Below, piece by piece: positions 53,308 through 61,877 of a DNA stretch of 64,000 nt; positions within the stretch are counted from its first letter, which is position 1, and every line of letters starts with the position of its first letter. This DNA is from Streptomyces sp. MUM 178J (GTDB lineage: Bacteria; Actinomycetota; Actinomycetes; Streptomycetales; Streptomycetaceae), in NCBI RefSeq assembly GCF_022414575.1, contig NZ_JADWYQ010000025.1, positions 1 to 64,000 of the forward strand, in the 5' to 3' direction. A model generated the notes under the pieces. That model was not told where the DNA came from, searched no databases, and worked only from the letters and a program-made list of their open reading frames with translations. The position numbers and the translations under genes were made by a program.

Positions 53308-55485
53308 TCAGCCGGTCGCCGCGGGGTGCCGGGCGCGGCTGACGTCGTAGACGCCGGGCACGTCGCGCATGGCGCGCATCAGCGCGGGAAGGCCCGCCGC
53401 GTCGGGGAGTTGCAGGGTGTACGTGTGCCGTACGCGCTGCTGCGCGGGCGGTTCGACGGTGGCGGAGACGATCGCCGCGCCCTCTGCGGCGATGGCTTCG
53501 GTGAGGTCGGCCAGCAGCCGGGGCCGTCCGAAGGACTCGGCGACAAGCGTGACGCGGCATTCGGCGGCGTCTTTCCAGCGCACGGGGAGGGGTGCGCGGC
53601 CGAGTGCCGTCATCCGGGTGACGGCGGGGCACTCCTCGCGGTGGACGGTGACGAACCCGCCGCGTACCGCGAAGCCGGTGACGGCGTCGGGCGGGACGGG
53701 TGTGCAGCAGCCGGCGAGACGCACGCCGGCGTGGGCGCGGCCGCCGGGGTTGCGGGGGCCGGGGTTCCTGGAGTCAGGGTTCTCGGAGTCAGGGTCCCCC
53801 GAGTCGGGGTCCCCGATGTCGTCCAGCAGCTCGACGACCGCGTTCGCGGCCGCCGGTCGGTCGGCGGTCAGGGGCGCCGGTCTGCGGGGCGCGGCCGCGG
53901 GGATCTTCGCCCCTTCGGGGTGCGCATCGAGCCAGCTGCTGATCGCGATGCGCGCGGCCGGGGTGCGGGCGTGGTCGAGCCACTCGGGCGAGGGGCCGGA
54001 GGCGGCCGCGTCCTGCGCGAGCAGCACATGGACTGTGTCGCCGTCGCGCAGCACGGTGCTGAGGGTGGCGAGCCGGCCGTTGACCCGGGCTCCGATGCAG
54101 GCGTGGGCCTGGGTGCCGTACTGCGCGTACGCCGCGTCCACGCAGGTGGCTCCGGCTGGGAGACCGAGGGCGCCGCCGTCGGCGCGGAAGACGGTGATCT
54201 CGCGGTCCTGGGCGAGATCGGCGCGGAGCGAGGTCCAGAAGGCGTCCGGGTCGGGGGTGGCTCGTTGCCAGGTGAGGAGGCGGCAGAGCCAGCCGGGACG
54301 GGTCGGGTCGGCACGCTCGCCGTCGGCCGCGGACTCCCCCGTCGTCTCGCCGGGCGCGTAGGGGTTTCCGAGGGCGACGACGCCGGCTTCGGCGACCGTG
54401 TGCATCCGCTGGGTGCGGATGAGGACTTCGGCGACCGCGCCGTCGGGGCGGGCGACCGCGGTGTGCAGCGACTGGTACAGGTTGAACTTGGGCGCCGCGA
54501 TGAAGTCCTTGAACTCCGAGATGACGGGGGTGAAGCAGGTGTGCAGCTCACCGAGGACGGCGTAGCAGTCGGCGTCGTCGGAGACGAGCACGAGCAGTCG
54601 GCCGAAGTCGGTGCCGCGCAGCTCGCCCCGTTTGCGGCGGACGCGGTGCACGGAGACGAAGTGCCGTGGACGGACGAGGACTTCGGCGGCGATTCCGGCG
54701 TCCTTGAGGACGGTTCTGAACTCCTCCGCGATGGCTTCGAGGGCGTCGCCCGCGGTGGCGTTGTCGGCGATGAGGGTGCGGGTGCGCTCGTACTCCTGCG
54801 GGTGGAGGATCGCGAAGACCAGGTCCTCCAGCTCGGTCTTGAGGGCCTGGACGCCGAGCCGCTCCGCCAGCGGGATCAGCACGTCGCGGGTGACTCCGGC
54901 GATCCTGGCCTGCTTCTCGGGGCGCATCACCCCGAGGGTGCGCATGTTGTGCAGCCGGTCGGCGAGCTTGATCGACATCACGCGGACGTCGTTGCCGGTG
55001 GCGACGAGCATCTTGCGGAAGGTCTCGGGTTCGGCGGCCGCCCCGTAGTCGACCTTCTCCAGCTTGGTGACGCCGTCGACGAGATAGCCGACCTCCGCGC
55101 CGAATTCGGAGTGCACCTGGTCGAGCGTCACCTCGGTGTCCTCGACGGTGTCATGGAGGAGTGAGGCGGTCAGGGTGGTGGTCTCCGCGCCCAGTTCGGC
55201 GAGGATCAGGGTGACGGCCAGCGGATGAGTGATGTAGGGCTCGCCGCTCTTGCGGAACTGTCCGCGGTGAGAGGACTCGGCGAGAACGTAGGCCTTGCGC
55301 AGAACGGAGAGGTCGGCGTCCGGGTGGTGGGCGCGGTGGGCTTCCGCGACATGCCCGATGGCGTCGGGAAGCCGGTCGCGCGCGGCGGGCCCGAGCACAG
55401 CGGCCCGGCCCAGCCTGCGGAGGTCGATGCGGGGACGGCCGCGCCTGCGGCTGTGGGCGCCAGGGTTGGCGGCCTCTGCACTCAT
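53308..55485 (-). CDS. rshA: RelA/SpoT-family (p)ppGpp enzyme with divergent synthetase domain
   Basis: The protein has 725 residues. The HD hydrolase half is intact: HRGQ, THPL, His111-Asp112 with EDT (115-117), and KLADRLHNMRTL. The synthetase half aligns but has changes: RPRH for RPKH, DFGRLLVLV where a conserved Arg is expected, EVLIRT for EIQIRT, and no AAHW motif. A TGS domain, a linker with PDS repeats and an ACT domain follow. So hydrolase activity is likely and synthesis doubtful. Two RSH genes are known in S. coelicolor, and this fits the second, rshA. The ATG has GGAGGTG. Confidence 0.88.
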   Translation of the reverse strand: MSAEAANPGAHSRRRGRPRIDLRRLGRAAVLGPAARDRLPDAIGHVAEAHRAHHPDADLSVLRKAYVLAESSHRGQFRKSGEPYITHPLAVTLILAELGAETTTLTASLLHDTVEDTEVTLDQVHSEFGAEVGYLVDGVTKLEKVDYGAAAEPETFRKMLVATGNDVRVMSIKLADRLHNMRTLGVMRPEKQARIAGVTRDVLIPLAERLGVQALKTELEDLVFAILHPQEYERTRTLIADNATAGDALEAIAEEFRTVLKDAGIAAEVLVRPRHFVSVHRVRRKRGELRGTDFGRLLVLVSDDADCYAVLGELHTCFTPVISEFKDFIAAPKFNLYQSLHTAVARPDGAVAEVLIRTQRMHTVAEAGVVALGNPYAPGETTGESAADGERADPTRPGWLCRLLTWQRATPDPDAFWTSLRADLAQDREITVFRADGGALGLPAGATCVDAAYAQYGTQAHACIGARVNGRLATLSTVLRDGDTVHVLLAQDAAASGPSPEWLDHARTPAARIAISSWLDAHPEGAKIPAAAPRRPAPLTADRPAAANAVVELLDDIGDPDSGDPDSENPDSRNPGPRNPGGRAHAGVRLAGCCTPVPPDAVTGFAVRGGFVTVHREECPAVTRMTALGRAPLPVRWKDAAECRVTLVAESFGRPRLLADLTEAIAAEGAAIVSATVEPPAQQRVRHTYTLQLPDAAGLPALMRAMRDVPGVYDVSRARHPAATG

Positions 55486-55660
55486 GGGGCACCTCCGGCA
55501 GCATTCGACCGGCAGTGGGCGGCGGTGTGCCCTCCGGGCCGGTGCTTGATGCTACCGAGCCCACCACGTGGCGGAGTCCGCCTCTCGCCGAGCGTGAACC
55601 GGATCACCCATTCGAGCGAAGGTCTATGCGATCTCGGTTTGGATGCGGCAGACCGGGCTG

Positions 55661-56539
55661 CTATTGCGGCGGAGTGAGGAGCGCGGGGTCGAGGCTGCCC
55701 TCGGCGATGATCACCGCGGGGCCCGTCATCTCGATCTCGCCGTCCGGAAGCTCGGTGATCAGCAGACGGCCGCCGGGGAGGTCCACGGTGTAGGTGACGG
55801 GGGCGCCCGTGGCGGCCGGGTCGAGGCCGTCACGGCGGGCGGCCGCCACGGCGACGGCGCACGCGCCGGTGCCGCAGGAGCGGGTCTCGCCGGAGCCGCG
55901 CTCATGGACCCGCATGGCCACATGGCGTTCGCCCCGGTCGGCGACGAATTCGACGTTGACGCCGTCCGGGTAGACGGAGGGCGGGGTGTACGCGGGGGCC
56001 GACCGCAGGTCGCCGGCGTGGTCGAGGTCGTCGACGAAGGCGACCGCGTGGGGATTGCCCATGTTCACGTTGCGGGCGGGCCAGCGGTGGCCGCCGACGG
56101 CGACCGTGACGCCCTCCTCGGGGAGCCGGGCCCGGCCCATGGAGATCGTGACGTCGCCGTCCTTGGCGAGGTGGACCCGCTTGACGCCGCCTCGGGTGGC
56201 GACGGCGAGTTCCCCGGCCGCTGCGTGGCCGGCGCGCTGCAGATAGCGGGCGAAGACCCGAACGCCGTTGCCGCACATCTCGGCGATCGAGCCGTCGGCG
56301 TTGCGGTAGTCCATGAACCACTCGGCTTCGCCGGCCATTGCCCGCGCCTCGGGGTGGGCCGCGGACTTCACGACGTGCAGCAGTCCGTCGCCGCCGACGC
56401 CGGCGCGCCGGTCGCAGATCCGGGCGACGGCCCAGGCCGGCAGTTCGATCTCATTGGCCGGGTCGGGAACGATCACGAAGTCGTTCTCGGTGCCGTGGCC
56501 CTTGAGGAAGGGGAGGGGCGAGGGGTACAGGGCAGTCAC
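55661..56539 (-). CDS. dapF: Diaminopimelate epimerase
   Basis: The 292-residue enzyme converts LL- to meso-diaminopimelate for lysine and peptidoglycan synthesis. The two catalytic cysteines are Cys89 (AEMCGNGVR) and Cys222 (SCGTGACAV). FLKGHGTENDF is the conserved start, as usual in Streptomyces. I chose the GTG at 56539, because TACGAT lies exactly 7 nt upstream, suggesting a leaderless mRNA. An ATG three codons earlier (56548) is possible. Streptomyces walls use LL-DAP, so the enzyme mainly feeds lysine synthesis. It is upstream of rshA in the same direction, 175 bp apart. Confidence 0.95.
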   Translation of the reverse strand: MTALYPSPLPFLKGHGTENDFVIVPDPANEIELPAWAVARICDRRAGVGGDGLLHVVKSAAHPEARAMAGEAEWFMDYRNADGSIAEMCGNGVRVFARYLQRAGHAAAGELAVATRGGVKRVHLAKDGDVTISMGRARLPEEGVTVAVGGHRWPARNVNMGNPHAVAFVDDLDHAGDLRSAPAYTPPSVYPDGVNVEFVADRGERHVAMRVHERGSGETRSCGTGACAVAVAAARRDGLDPAATGAPVTYTVDLPGGRLLITELPDGEIEMTGPAVIIAEGSLDPALLTPPQ

Positions 56540-56650
56540 GCGGACCATCGTACGGGGCGGCGCGGCGCTGCACGGAGGGCCCTGGTCGCTACGCCGACGC
56601 CGCCGGACACGGGTCGCCCGGGAGCGGAAGCCGACCCGTCGGGGACCGCC

Positions 56651-57205
56651 TCAGCGGAGGCGGGCGACGCGCCAGACGGCCAGGGCGACCAGGGCCGCGG
56701 CCACGCAGACGTACAGGGCGAGGACGCGCCAGTCGGGGCGCTCGCCGGAGCCGCGGGGCGGCAGGCCCGGCCAGGTGTGACCGACCTTGCGCGCCGCCAT
56801 CACCCCCCACCCGGCGGCGCAGCAGCTGATCAGCAGCCCGAGCATGGCGACGACCGCGCCTCCGTCGCCGCTGCCGAAGGCGAGGGGGAAGGCGAACATC
56901 AGGGAGCCGAGCGCGGCGAGCATCACGATCGGGGCGAGCTGCCAGATCCGCAGCCGCCGCTGGGGCCGCAGCTCAACCTCTACCTCGTCGGCGATCAGAT
57001 CCTGCTCGTCGGGGCCGTCCGGGCTGAGCCGCGGCCCGGTGTCGGCGTCTCCGCCCGTGCGCTCCAGGCCGTCGACGCCGTCCACGCCGTCCACGCCGCG
57101 GTCCGCATGGTGGACGTCCAGCGCGCGGTCCACGCTGTCCGTGTCACCGGCACGGGTCGCCGCGTCACGGCGCTGCTGCTCGGTGTCGCGAGGGCCGGCC
57201 TCCAT
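56651..57205 (-). CDS. Hypothetical membrane protein
   Basis: The protein has 184 residues and I do not recognise the family. The first ~80 are acidic and hydrophilic, with a VDGVDGVDG repeat encoded by 9-bp units. Three predicted membrane helices follow: PIVMLAALGSLMFAFPLAF, VVAMLGLLISCCAAGWGV and LALYVCVAAALVALAVW. I chose the ATG at 57205, which has GGGAGGG 9 nt upstream; a GTG at 57262 in frame lacks such a site. It lies between miaA and dapF in the same direction, and is a likely operon partner of dapF at 111 bp. Confidence 0.7.
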   Translation of the reverse strand: MEAGPRDTEQQRRDAATRAGDTDSVDRALDVHHADRGVDGVDGVDGLERTGGDADTGPRLSPDGPDEQDLIADEVEVELRPQRRLRIWQLAPIVMLAALGSLMFAFPLAFGSGDGGAVVAMLGLLISCCAAGWGVMAARKVGHTWPGLPPRGSGERPDWRVLALYVCVAAALVALAVWRVARLR

Positions 57206-57312
57206 CGCCACGCGCCCTCCCAACTCGGACTCCACTGGTCGATCGATGCTTGATGATGGCACGCTTGCGGGCGCCGAACTGACGGGCGGCGCGTCCCGAT
57301 GCCATCACGTGA

Positions 57313-58251
57313 TCAGGCTGTAATCGCCCGTTCGACCAACGTCAGCGCCCGGTGCGGAAGTTCCGTCCGGCTGTCGGCTGCCCCGCTCAGCCAGTGGACG
57401 CGCGGGTCGCGGCGGAACCAGGAGTCCTGACGCCGCGCAAAGCGCTTGGTGGCGCGCACCGTCTCCGCGCGCGCCTCCTGGTCCGTGCACTCCCCCGCGA
57501 GCGCGGCGAGCACCTGCTGGTAGCCGAGGGCGCGCGAGGCCGTACGCCCGCCGCGCAGCCCCTGCTGCTCCAGGGCGCGCACCTCGTCGACGAGCCCCGC
57601 CTCCCACATCCGGTCCACGCGGCGGGCGATGCGTTCGTCCAGCTCGGGACGGGCCACGTCGACGCCGATCTGGATGTTGTCGTAGACGGCCTCGTGGCCG
57701 GGGAGATTGGCGGTGAAGGGCCGGCCGGTGATCTCGATGACCTCGAGGGCGCGCACGATGCGGCGGCCGTTGCCGGGCAGGATAGCCCCGGCCGCCTCGG
57801 GGTCGGCTGCGGCCAGGCGGGCGTGCAGCGCTCCGGAGCCCAGGTCGGCGAGCTCCTTCTCGAGCCGGGCGCGCACCTCGGGGTCGGTCCCGGGGAACTC
57901 CAGTGCGTCGAGCGCCCCGCGTACGTACAGCCCGGAGCCGCCGACGAGGACGGGGGTGCGGCCTTCGGCGAGCAGCCGGTCGATCTCCGCACGAGCCAGT
58001 CTCTGGTACTCGGCGACGCTGGCCGTCACGGTGACGTCCCAGACGTCGAGGAGCCGGTGCGGGACTCCGCCGCGCTCCTCGACCGTCAGCTTGGCGGTGC
58101 CGATGTCCATCCCCCGGTAGAGCTGCATGGAGTCGGCGTTGACCACCTCTCCGTTCAGCTGCTGCGCGAGGAATACCCCCAGATCGGACTTTCCGGCCGC
58201 GGTGGGGCCGACGACGGCGATGACCCGCGGCGCGGGAACTGCACTTCTCAC
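57313..58251 (-). CDS. miaA: tRNA dimethylallyltransferase
   Basis: The 312-residue enzyme adds the isopentenyl group to A37 of tRNAs that read U-starting codons. The P-loop is GPTAAGKSDLG (~15-25). DSMQLYRGMDIGTAK binds the tRNA/isoprenoid site, and VGGSGLYVRG is another conserved block. Length is normal. The GTG at 58251 has GGGACG as a weak site and matches family N-termini; the in-frame extension beyond it is non-coding. miaB, which modifies the same base further, lies 2 kb away in the same direction. It is divergent from the small Ala/Glu-rich gene. Confidence 0.96.
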   Translation of the reverse strand: MRSAVPAPRVIAVVGPTAAGKSDLGVFLAQQLNGEVVNADSMQLYRGMDIGTAKLTVEERGGVPHRLLDVWDVTVTASVAEYQRLARAEIDRLLAEGRTPVLVGGSGLYVRGALDALEFPGTDPEVRARLEKELADLGSGALHARLAAADPEAAGAILPGNGRRIVRALEVIEITGRPFTANLPGHEAVYDNIQIGVDVARPELDERIARRVDRMWEAGLVDEVRALEQQGLRGGRTASRALGYQQVLAALAGECTDQEARAETVRATKRFARRQDSWFRRDPRVHWLSGAADSRTELPHRALTLVERAITA

Positions 58252-58432
58252 CGTCCCAGTCTCGCAAACTCCCCGGCTGTCCCCGAACGAGCGAGGTGAC
58301 GGCACGGGTGTGGGTTCGTTTCCTGTTGCGAGGTTCCGCACGCCGGTTTTCGACCGACGCCTGAGGGCGGCGCAATGGGACGCTCCGGGAGAGCCCGGAA
58401 CTTCGCCCACACGAGTAGGCTTTGGAGTAGGC

Positions 58433-58912
58433 ATGGGCATTTTTTCATGGTTTAGCCGGAAGGCGAGCGAGGCTGCTGAAACCACGGAGGAGGCGGCTGT
58501 CGGCACGGTGACGGCAGAGCCCACGGCGGAGTCCGCGTCGGAGTCTGCGGAGTCCGCCGCCGGTTCGGCGGAGCCGGCCGCGGCCGCCGGGACAGCCGAC
58601 GAGGCCGGATCTGCCGAGTCGGCCGAGGAGGAAGCGGGACCGGCCGCGGCGGCGGCCGACGGGGCGAAGGCGGATCCGGATGCCGAGGCCGCGGCGGCGT
58701 CCGGCGCAACGGCCGGGGCTGCCTCCGAGGCAACGGCTGAGGCTGTGTCCGAGACGACGGCTGAGGCAACGGCTGAGGCTGTGTCCGAGACGACGGCTGC
58801 CGAGGACACCGAGGACGCCGCAAGCCCCGCCGTCGACTCTGTGGAGATTCCCAAGCAGCAGTCGGCCGAGGAGGCGGCGGACAACGAAGCCGGAGAGGGT
58901 GCCCGTAAGTAG
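58433..58912 (+). CDS. Ala/Glu-rich low-complexity protein
   Basis: The protein has 159 residues. It begins MGIFSWFSRKASEA, a short amphipathic, basic start that could touch the membrane. The rest is a very acidic Ala/Glu/Ser/Thr-rich tract with loose repeats of EATAEAVSETTA and no fold signature. Its net charge is strongly negative. GGAG lies 8 nt before the ATG. It is 22 bp upstream of the antitoxin-like gene and surely co-transcribed. No function is known to me. Similar Streptomyces proteins are sometimes annotated as gliding-motility proteins, which has no support here. Confidence 0.7.
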   Translation: MGIFSWFSRKASEAAETTEEAAVGTVTAEPTAESASESAESAAGSAEPAAAAGTADEAGSAESAEEEAGPAAAAADGAKADPDAEAAAASGATAGAASEATAEAVSETTAEATAEAVSETTAAEDTEDAASPAVDSVEIPKQQSAEEAADNEAGEGARK

Positions 58913-58934
58913 TCCGTGATGAGGAAGGTGACCC

Positions 58935-59186
58935 ATGGGGCTCGTGGATACGCTCAAGGCCAAGCTTGCCCCGGCCAAGGAGAAGGTGTCTGACCTCGCG
59001 CACCAGCACGGGGGCAGGATCGGGCACGGCCTGGACAGGGCCGCGAAGGCGGCCGACGAGAAGACCAAGCACAAGTACAGCAGCAAGATCGAGGCCGGTG
59101 CCGGGAAGGCCAAGCACGCCCTGGGCCGCCTCTCTCACAAGGACGACGGCCACAAGGACGAAGGCACCGCACCGCCGGCTGCCTGA
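58935..59186 (+). CDS. Antitoxin-like small basic protein (Rv0909/MT0933 type)
   Basis: The protein has 83 residues, starting MGLVDTLKAKLAPAKEKVSDLAHQHG and rich in Lys, Ala and His. This matches the family named after the mycobacterial antitoxin Rv0909, in which a helical, basic protein neutralises a toxin encoded next to it. No toxin gene follows: the next gene is convergent and unrelated, and the gene before encodes the acidic low-complexity protein. In Streptomyces such proteins are usually orphan. GAGGAAGG is at proper spacing before the ATG. The antitoxin role is doubtful. Confidence 0.78.
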   Translation: MGLVDTLKAKLAPAKEKVSDLAHQHGGRIGHGLDRAAKAADEKTKHKYSSKIEAGAGKAKHALGRLSHKDDGHKDEGTAPPAA

Positions 59187-59191
59187 CGGTT

Positions 59192-59236
59192 ACGGCGGAC
59201 GGCCGCGGAACAGCATGTTCCGCGGCCGTCCGCCGT
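59192..59236. terminator. Long perfect bidirectional hairpin
   Basis: A perfect 21-bp inverted repeat (59192-59212 with 59216-59236) and a 3-nt loop, 6 nt after the antitoxin-like gene and before the convergent LigB-like gene. It is the strongest hairpin in the window. Confidence 0.9.
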
Positions 59237-59339
59237 TCTGCGCCGGGCTTCGCCCGGAAGATCGACGCCGGGGCCTGTCCCCGAGGGGGCCGGGGCGTCC
59301 CGCCCCTCGGGGGCGGGACGCGCCGTGACCGGGCGGCCG

Positions 59340-60053
59340 CTATGACCAGGCGGCGACGAAGTAGCCGACGCCGTAGGGGGCGTCGTCGTAGAGGAGCTGC
59401 CCGGACAGCCGTGTCCCCTCGGCCGCGCCCGCGAGCACCTGCCACGGAGCGCGCCCGGCCGCCTGGAGCTCCTGCGCCAGCGGCACGTCCAGGGCCATCA
59501 GCGCCCCGGTGTCGGCGGCGGCCAGGGCCCGGGAGACCGTCGCGTCGAAGTCGGCGGCGCGGTCGTCCAGATAGCCGGGGGCCTTCAGGGTGCGGCACGC
59601 GGTGCCGTCCCCCAGCACAAGCAGCGCCACCCGCCCGGCGCGGGACGAGAACTCCCGCCCCAGGGCGGCGCAGCTCTCCGCGGCCAGACTCTCCTCGACC
59701 GCGACGCCCTCCAGCGGGGCGTCCGCCCAGCGGACCCTGTCCAGCAGCCAGGCGCCCACGGCGAGCGAGGGCGGCAGCGGCCGCTCCGGGGCCCGGCCGC
59801 CGGCCTGCCCGAGGGTGACGGACATGTCCAGCCCGAAGCCCAGGAAGGAGCCCCGGGCCCCCTCGGGGTGGTTCCCCGCCTGCCCGGGGGCGGCCGGGCC
59901 GACTGCCACAAGGCGGTCGGGCCGGGCCGCGGCGAGCACACCCAGGGCGTCGGCGCACGCGGTCCGGGCGGCATCGAGCTCAGGGGCCGCCCCTGCGGCG
60001 ACCTCGGGCACGAGCAGAGGAGGACAGGGGCAGACGGCGGCGGCTACGAGCAT
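59340..60053 (-). CDS. Class III extradiol dioxygenase (LigB)-like protein, probably non-catalytic
   Basis: The protein has 237 residues. The start MLVAAAVCPCPPLLVPEVA matches LigB-like proteins, but where ring-cleaving relatives have His (PHPPLL) it has Cys10. Other blocks are AVGPAAPG, VALLVLGDG and PYGVGYFVAAW at the end. The missing first ligand argues against an iron-dependent dioxygenase. AMMECR1-linked (Memo-like) relatives are also non-oxygenase. Its true function is unknown. The ATG at 60053 lacks a strong ribosome site. It follows miaB by 159 bp in the same direction and may be in its operon. Confidence 0.78.
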   Translation of the reverse strand: MLVAAAVCPCPPLLVPEVAAGAAPELDAARTACADALGVLAAARPDRLVAVGPAAPGQAGNHPEGARGSFLGFGLDMSVTLGQAGGRAPERPLPPSLAVGAWLLDRVRWADAPLEGVAVEESLAAESCAALGREFSSRAGRVALLVLGDGTACRTLKAPGYLDDRAADFDATVSRALAAADTGALMALDVPLAQELQAAGRAPWQVLAGAAEGTRLSGQLLYDDAPYGVGYFVAAWS

Positions 60054-60212
60054 GATCGGCAGCCTAGCTCCGTACGACGCCCCTCACCGACACCGGTCGG
60101 CCCCGGCAAGCCGCCGGTCGGGGGCAGGCGCAGGTCTGGGGCCGGGCCGGGGCCGGCCGGCTGCCGGAGGCCGTGCCGGCACGGCGATGCGGCGGCCGCC
60201 GGGCGCGGCTCC

Positions 60213-61730
60213 TCAGACGGCGGAGCAGCCGCTCGCCGCCTGCGGCAGCGGGGCCGGGACCCCGACGGTGGGAAGCCCCAGCATGACCCCCGCCGGCGCG
60301 GCCGCCGGCGCGGCGTTCCGCTTCTCCCAGGCGTCACCGGCGCGCGTGCGGCGCACCGACCGCACCGGTCCCTCGGCCAGCAGATGGTGCGGTGCGGCGT
60401 AGCTGACCTCCACGGTCACCACGTCGCCGGGGCGCACCTCCTCCTCGGGCTTGCTGAAGTGGACGAGCCGGTTGTCGGGAGCGCGGCCGGAGAGGCGCCG
60501 GGTGGCGTCGTCCTTGCGGCCCTCGCCCTCGGCGACCATGACCTCCAGGGTGCGTCCGACCTGCTTCTTGTTCTCCTCCCAGGAGATCTCCTCCTGGAGG
60601 GCGACCAGCCGCATATAGCGCTCCTGCACGACCTCCTTGGGGACCTGGCCGTCCATCTCGGCCGCGGGCGTGCCGGGCCGCTTGGAGTACTGGAAGGTGA
60701 AGGCGTTCGCGAAGCGCGCCTCGCGGACCGTGTGGAGGGTCTGTTCGAAGTCCTCCTCGGTCTCGCCGGGGAAGCCCACGATGATGTCGGTGGAGATCGC
60801 CGCCTGCGGGATGGCCTCGCGGACCTTCCGGATGATGTTCAGGAAGCGCTCCTGCCGGTACGAGCGGCGCATCGCCTTGAGGACGGTGTCGGAGCCGGAC
60901 TGGAGCGGCATGTGCAGCTGCGGCATGACGTTCGGCGTCTCGGCCATCGCCTCGATCACGTCGTCGGTGAAGTCACGGGGGTGCGGCGAGGTGAAGCGCA
61001 CCCGCTCCAGGCCCTTGATCTTTCCGCAGGCGCGCAGCAGCTTGCTGAACGCCTCGCGGTCGCCGATGTCGGAGCCGTACGCGTTGACGTTCTGGCCGAG
61101 CAGGGTGACCTCGGAGACGCCCTCGGCGACCAGGGCCTCGATCTCGGCGAGGATGTCGCCCGGGCGGCGGTCCTTCTCCTTGCCGCGCAGCGCGGGCACG
61201 ATGCAGAAGGTGCACGTGTTGTTGCAGCCGACGGAGATCGAGACCCATGCGGCGTAAGCGGACTCCCGGCGGGTGGGCAGCGTGGACGGGAACGCCTCCA
61301 GCGACTCGGCGATCTCGACCTGCGCCTCCTCCTGGACGCGGGCGCGCTCCAGCAGAACCGGCAGCTTGCCGATGTTGTGGGTGCCGAAGACCACGTCGAC
61401 CCAGGGCGCCTTCTTGACGATGGTGTCGCGGTCCTTCTGCGCCAGGCAGCCGCCGACGGCGATCTGCATGCCGGGCCGCCGGGACTTCACGGGCGCGAGC
61501 CGGCCGAGGTTGCCGTACAGCTTGTTGTCGGCGTTCTCCCGCACGGCGCAGGTGTTGAAGACGACGACGTCGGCCTCACCCTCCGCGGCTTCGGGCGCGC
61601 GCACATAGCCGGCGTCCTCCAGCAGGCCGGACAGCCGCTCGGAGTCGTGGACGTTCATCTGACACCCATAGGTGCGCACTTCGTAGGTTCGGGTGACGTC
61701 CACTGTCTGGCTCCGGTCGCTGCTGGTCAT
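60213..61730 (-). CDS. miaB: tRNA-2-methylthio-N6-dimethylallyladenosine synthase
   Basis: The 505-residue radical-SAM enzyme adds the methylthio group to i6A37 in tRNA, after MiaA. The N-terminal cluster cysteines are Cys23 (YGCQMN), Cys61 (NTCAVR) and Cys95 (GGCLAQ). The radical SAM cluster is Cys169, Cys173, Cys176 (CNNTCTFC). A TRAM domain follows (~380-450), then a ~40-residue Pro/Ala-rich tail. The ATG at 61730 has TACCCT 6 nt upstream and no ribosome site, so it is probably leaderless. A long in-frame extension upstream is antisense to the GH43 gene and not coding. Confidence 0.96.
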   Translation of the reverse strand: MTSSDRSQTVDVTRTYEVRTYGCQMNVHDSERLSGLLEDAGYVRAPEAAEGEADVVVFNTCAVRENADNKLYGNLGRLAPVKSRRPGMQIAVGGCLAQKDRDTIVKKAPWVDVVFGTHNIGKLPVLLERARVQEEAQVEIAESLEAFPSTLPTRRESAYAAWVSISVGCNNTCTFCIVPALRGKEKDRRPGDILAEIEALVAEGVSEVTLLGQNVNAYGSDIGDREAFSKLLRACGKIKGLERVRFTSPHPRDFTDDVIEAMAETPNVMPQLHMPLQSGSDTVLKAMRRSYRQERFLNIIRKVREAIPQAAISTDIIVGFPGETEEDFEQTLHTVREARFANAFTFQYSKRPGTPAAEMDGQVPKEVVQERYMRLVALQEEISWEENKKQVGRTLEVMVAEGEGRKDDATRRLSGRAPDNRLVHFSKPEEEVRPGDVVTVEVSYAAPHHLLAEGPVRSVRRTRAGDAWEKRNAAPAAAPAGVMLGLPTVGVPAPLPQAASGCSAV

Positions 61731-61736
61731 GGCACA

Positions 61737-61742
61737 AGGGTA
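61737..61742 (-). promoter_or_regulatory. -10 candidate for leaderless miaB mRNA
   Basis: TACCCT on the minus strand, 6 nt before the miaB ATG. Confidence 0.4.
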
Positions 61743-61877
61743 GGCGTTCCCCGGAGCGGCCCGTACGCGGTGCTCCCGGTCCGGGGCGCAGGCCCGCACT
61801 CTTCGCAGTCGACGCGCAACCGAGCGCGTGGTCCCTCGTTCGTCAAGGCACATCGGTGACAGCGAAGGAGCGCTCGC

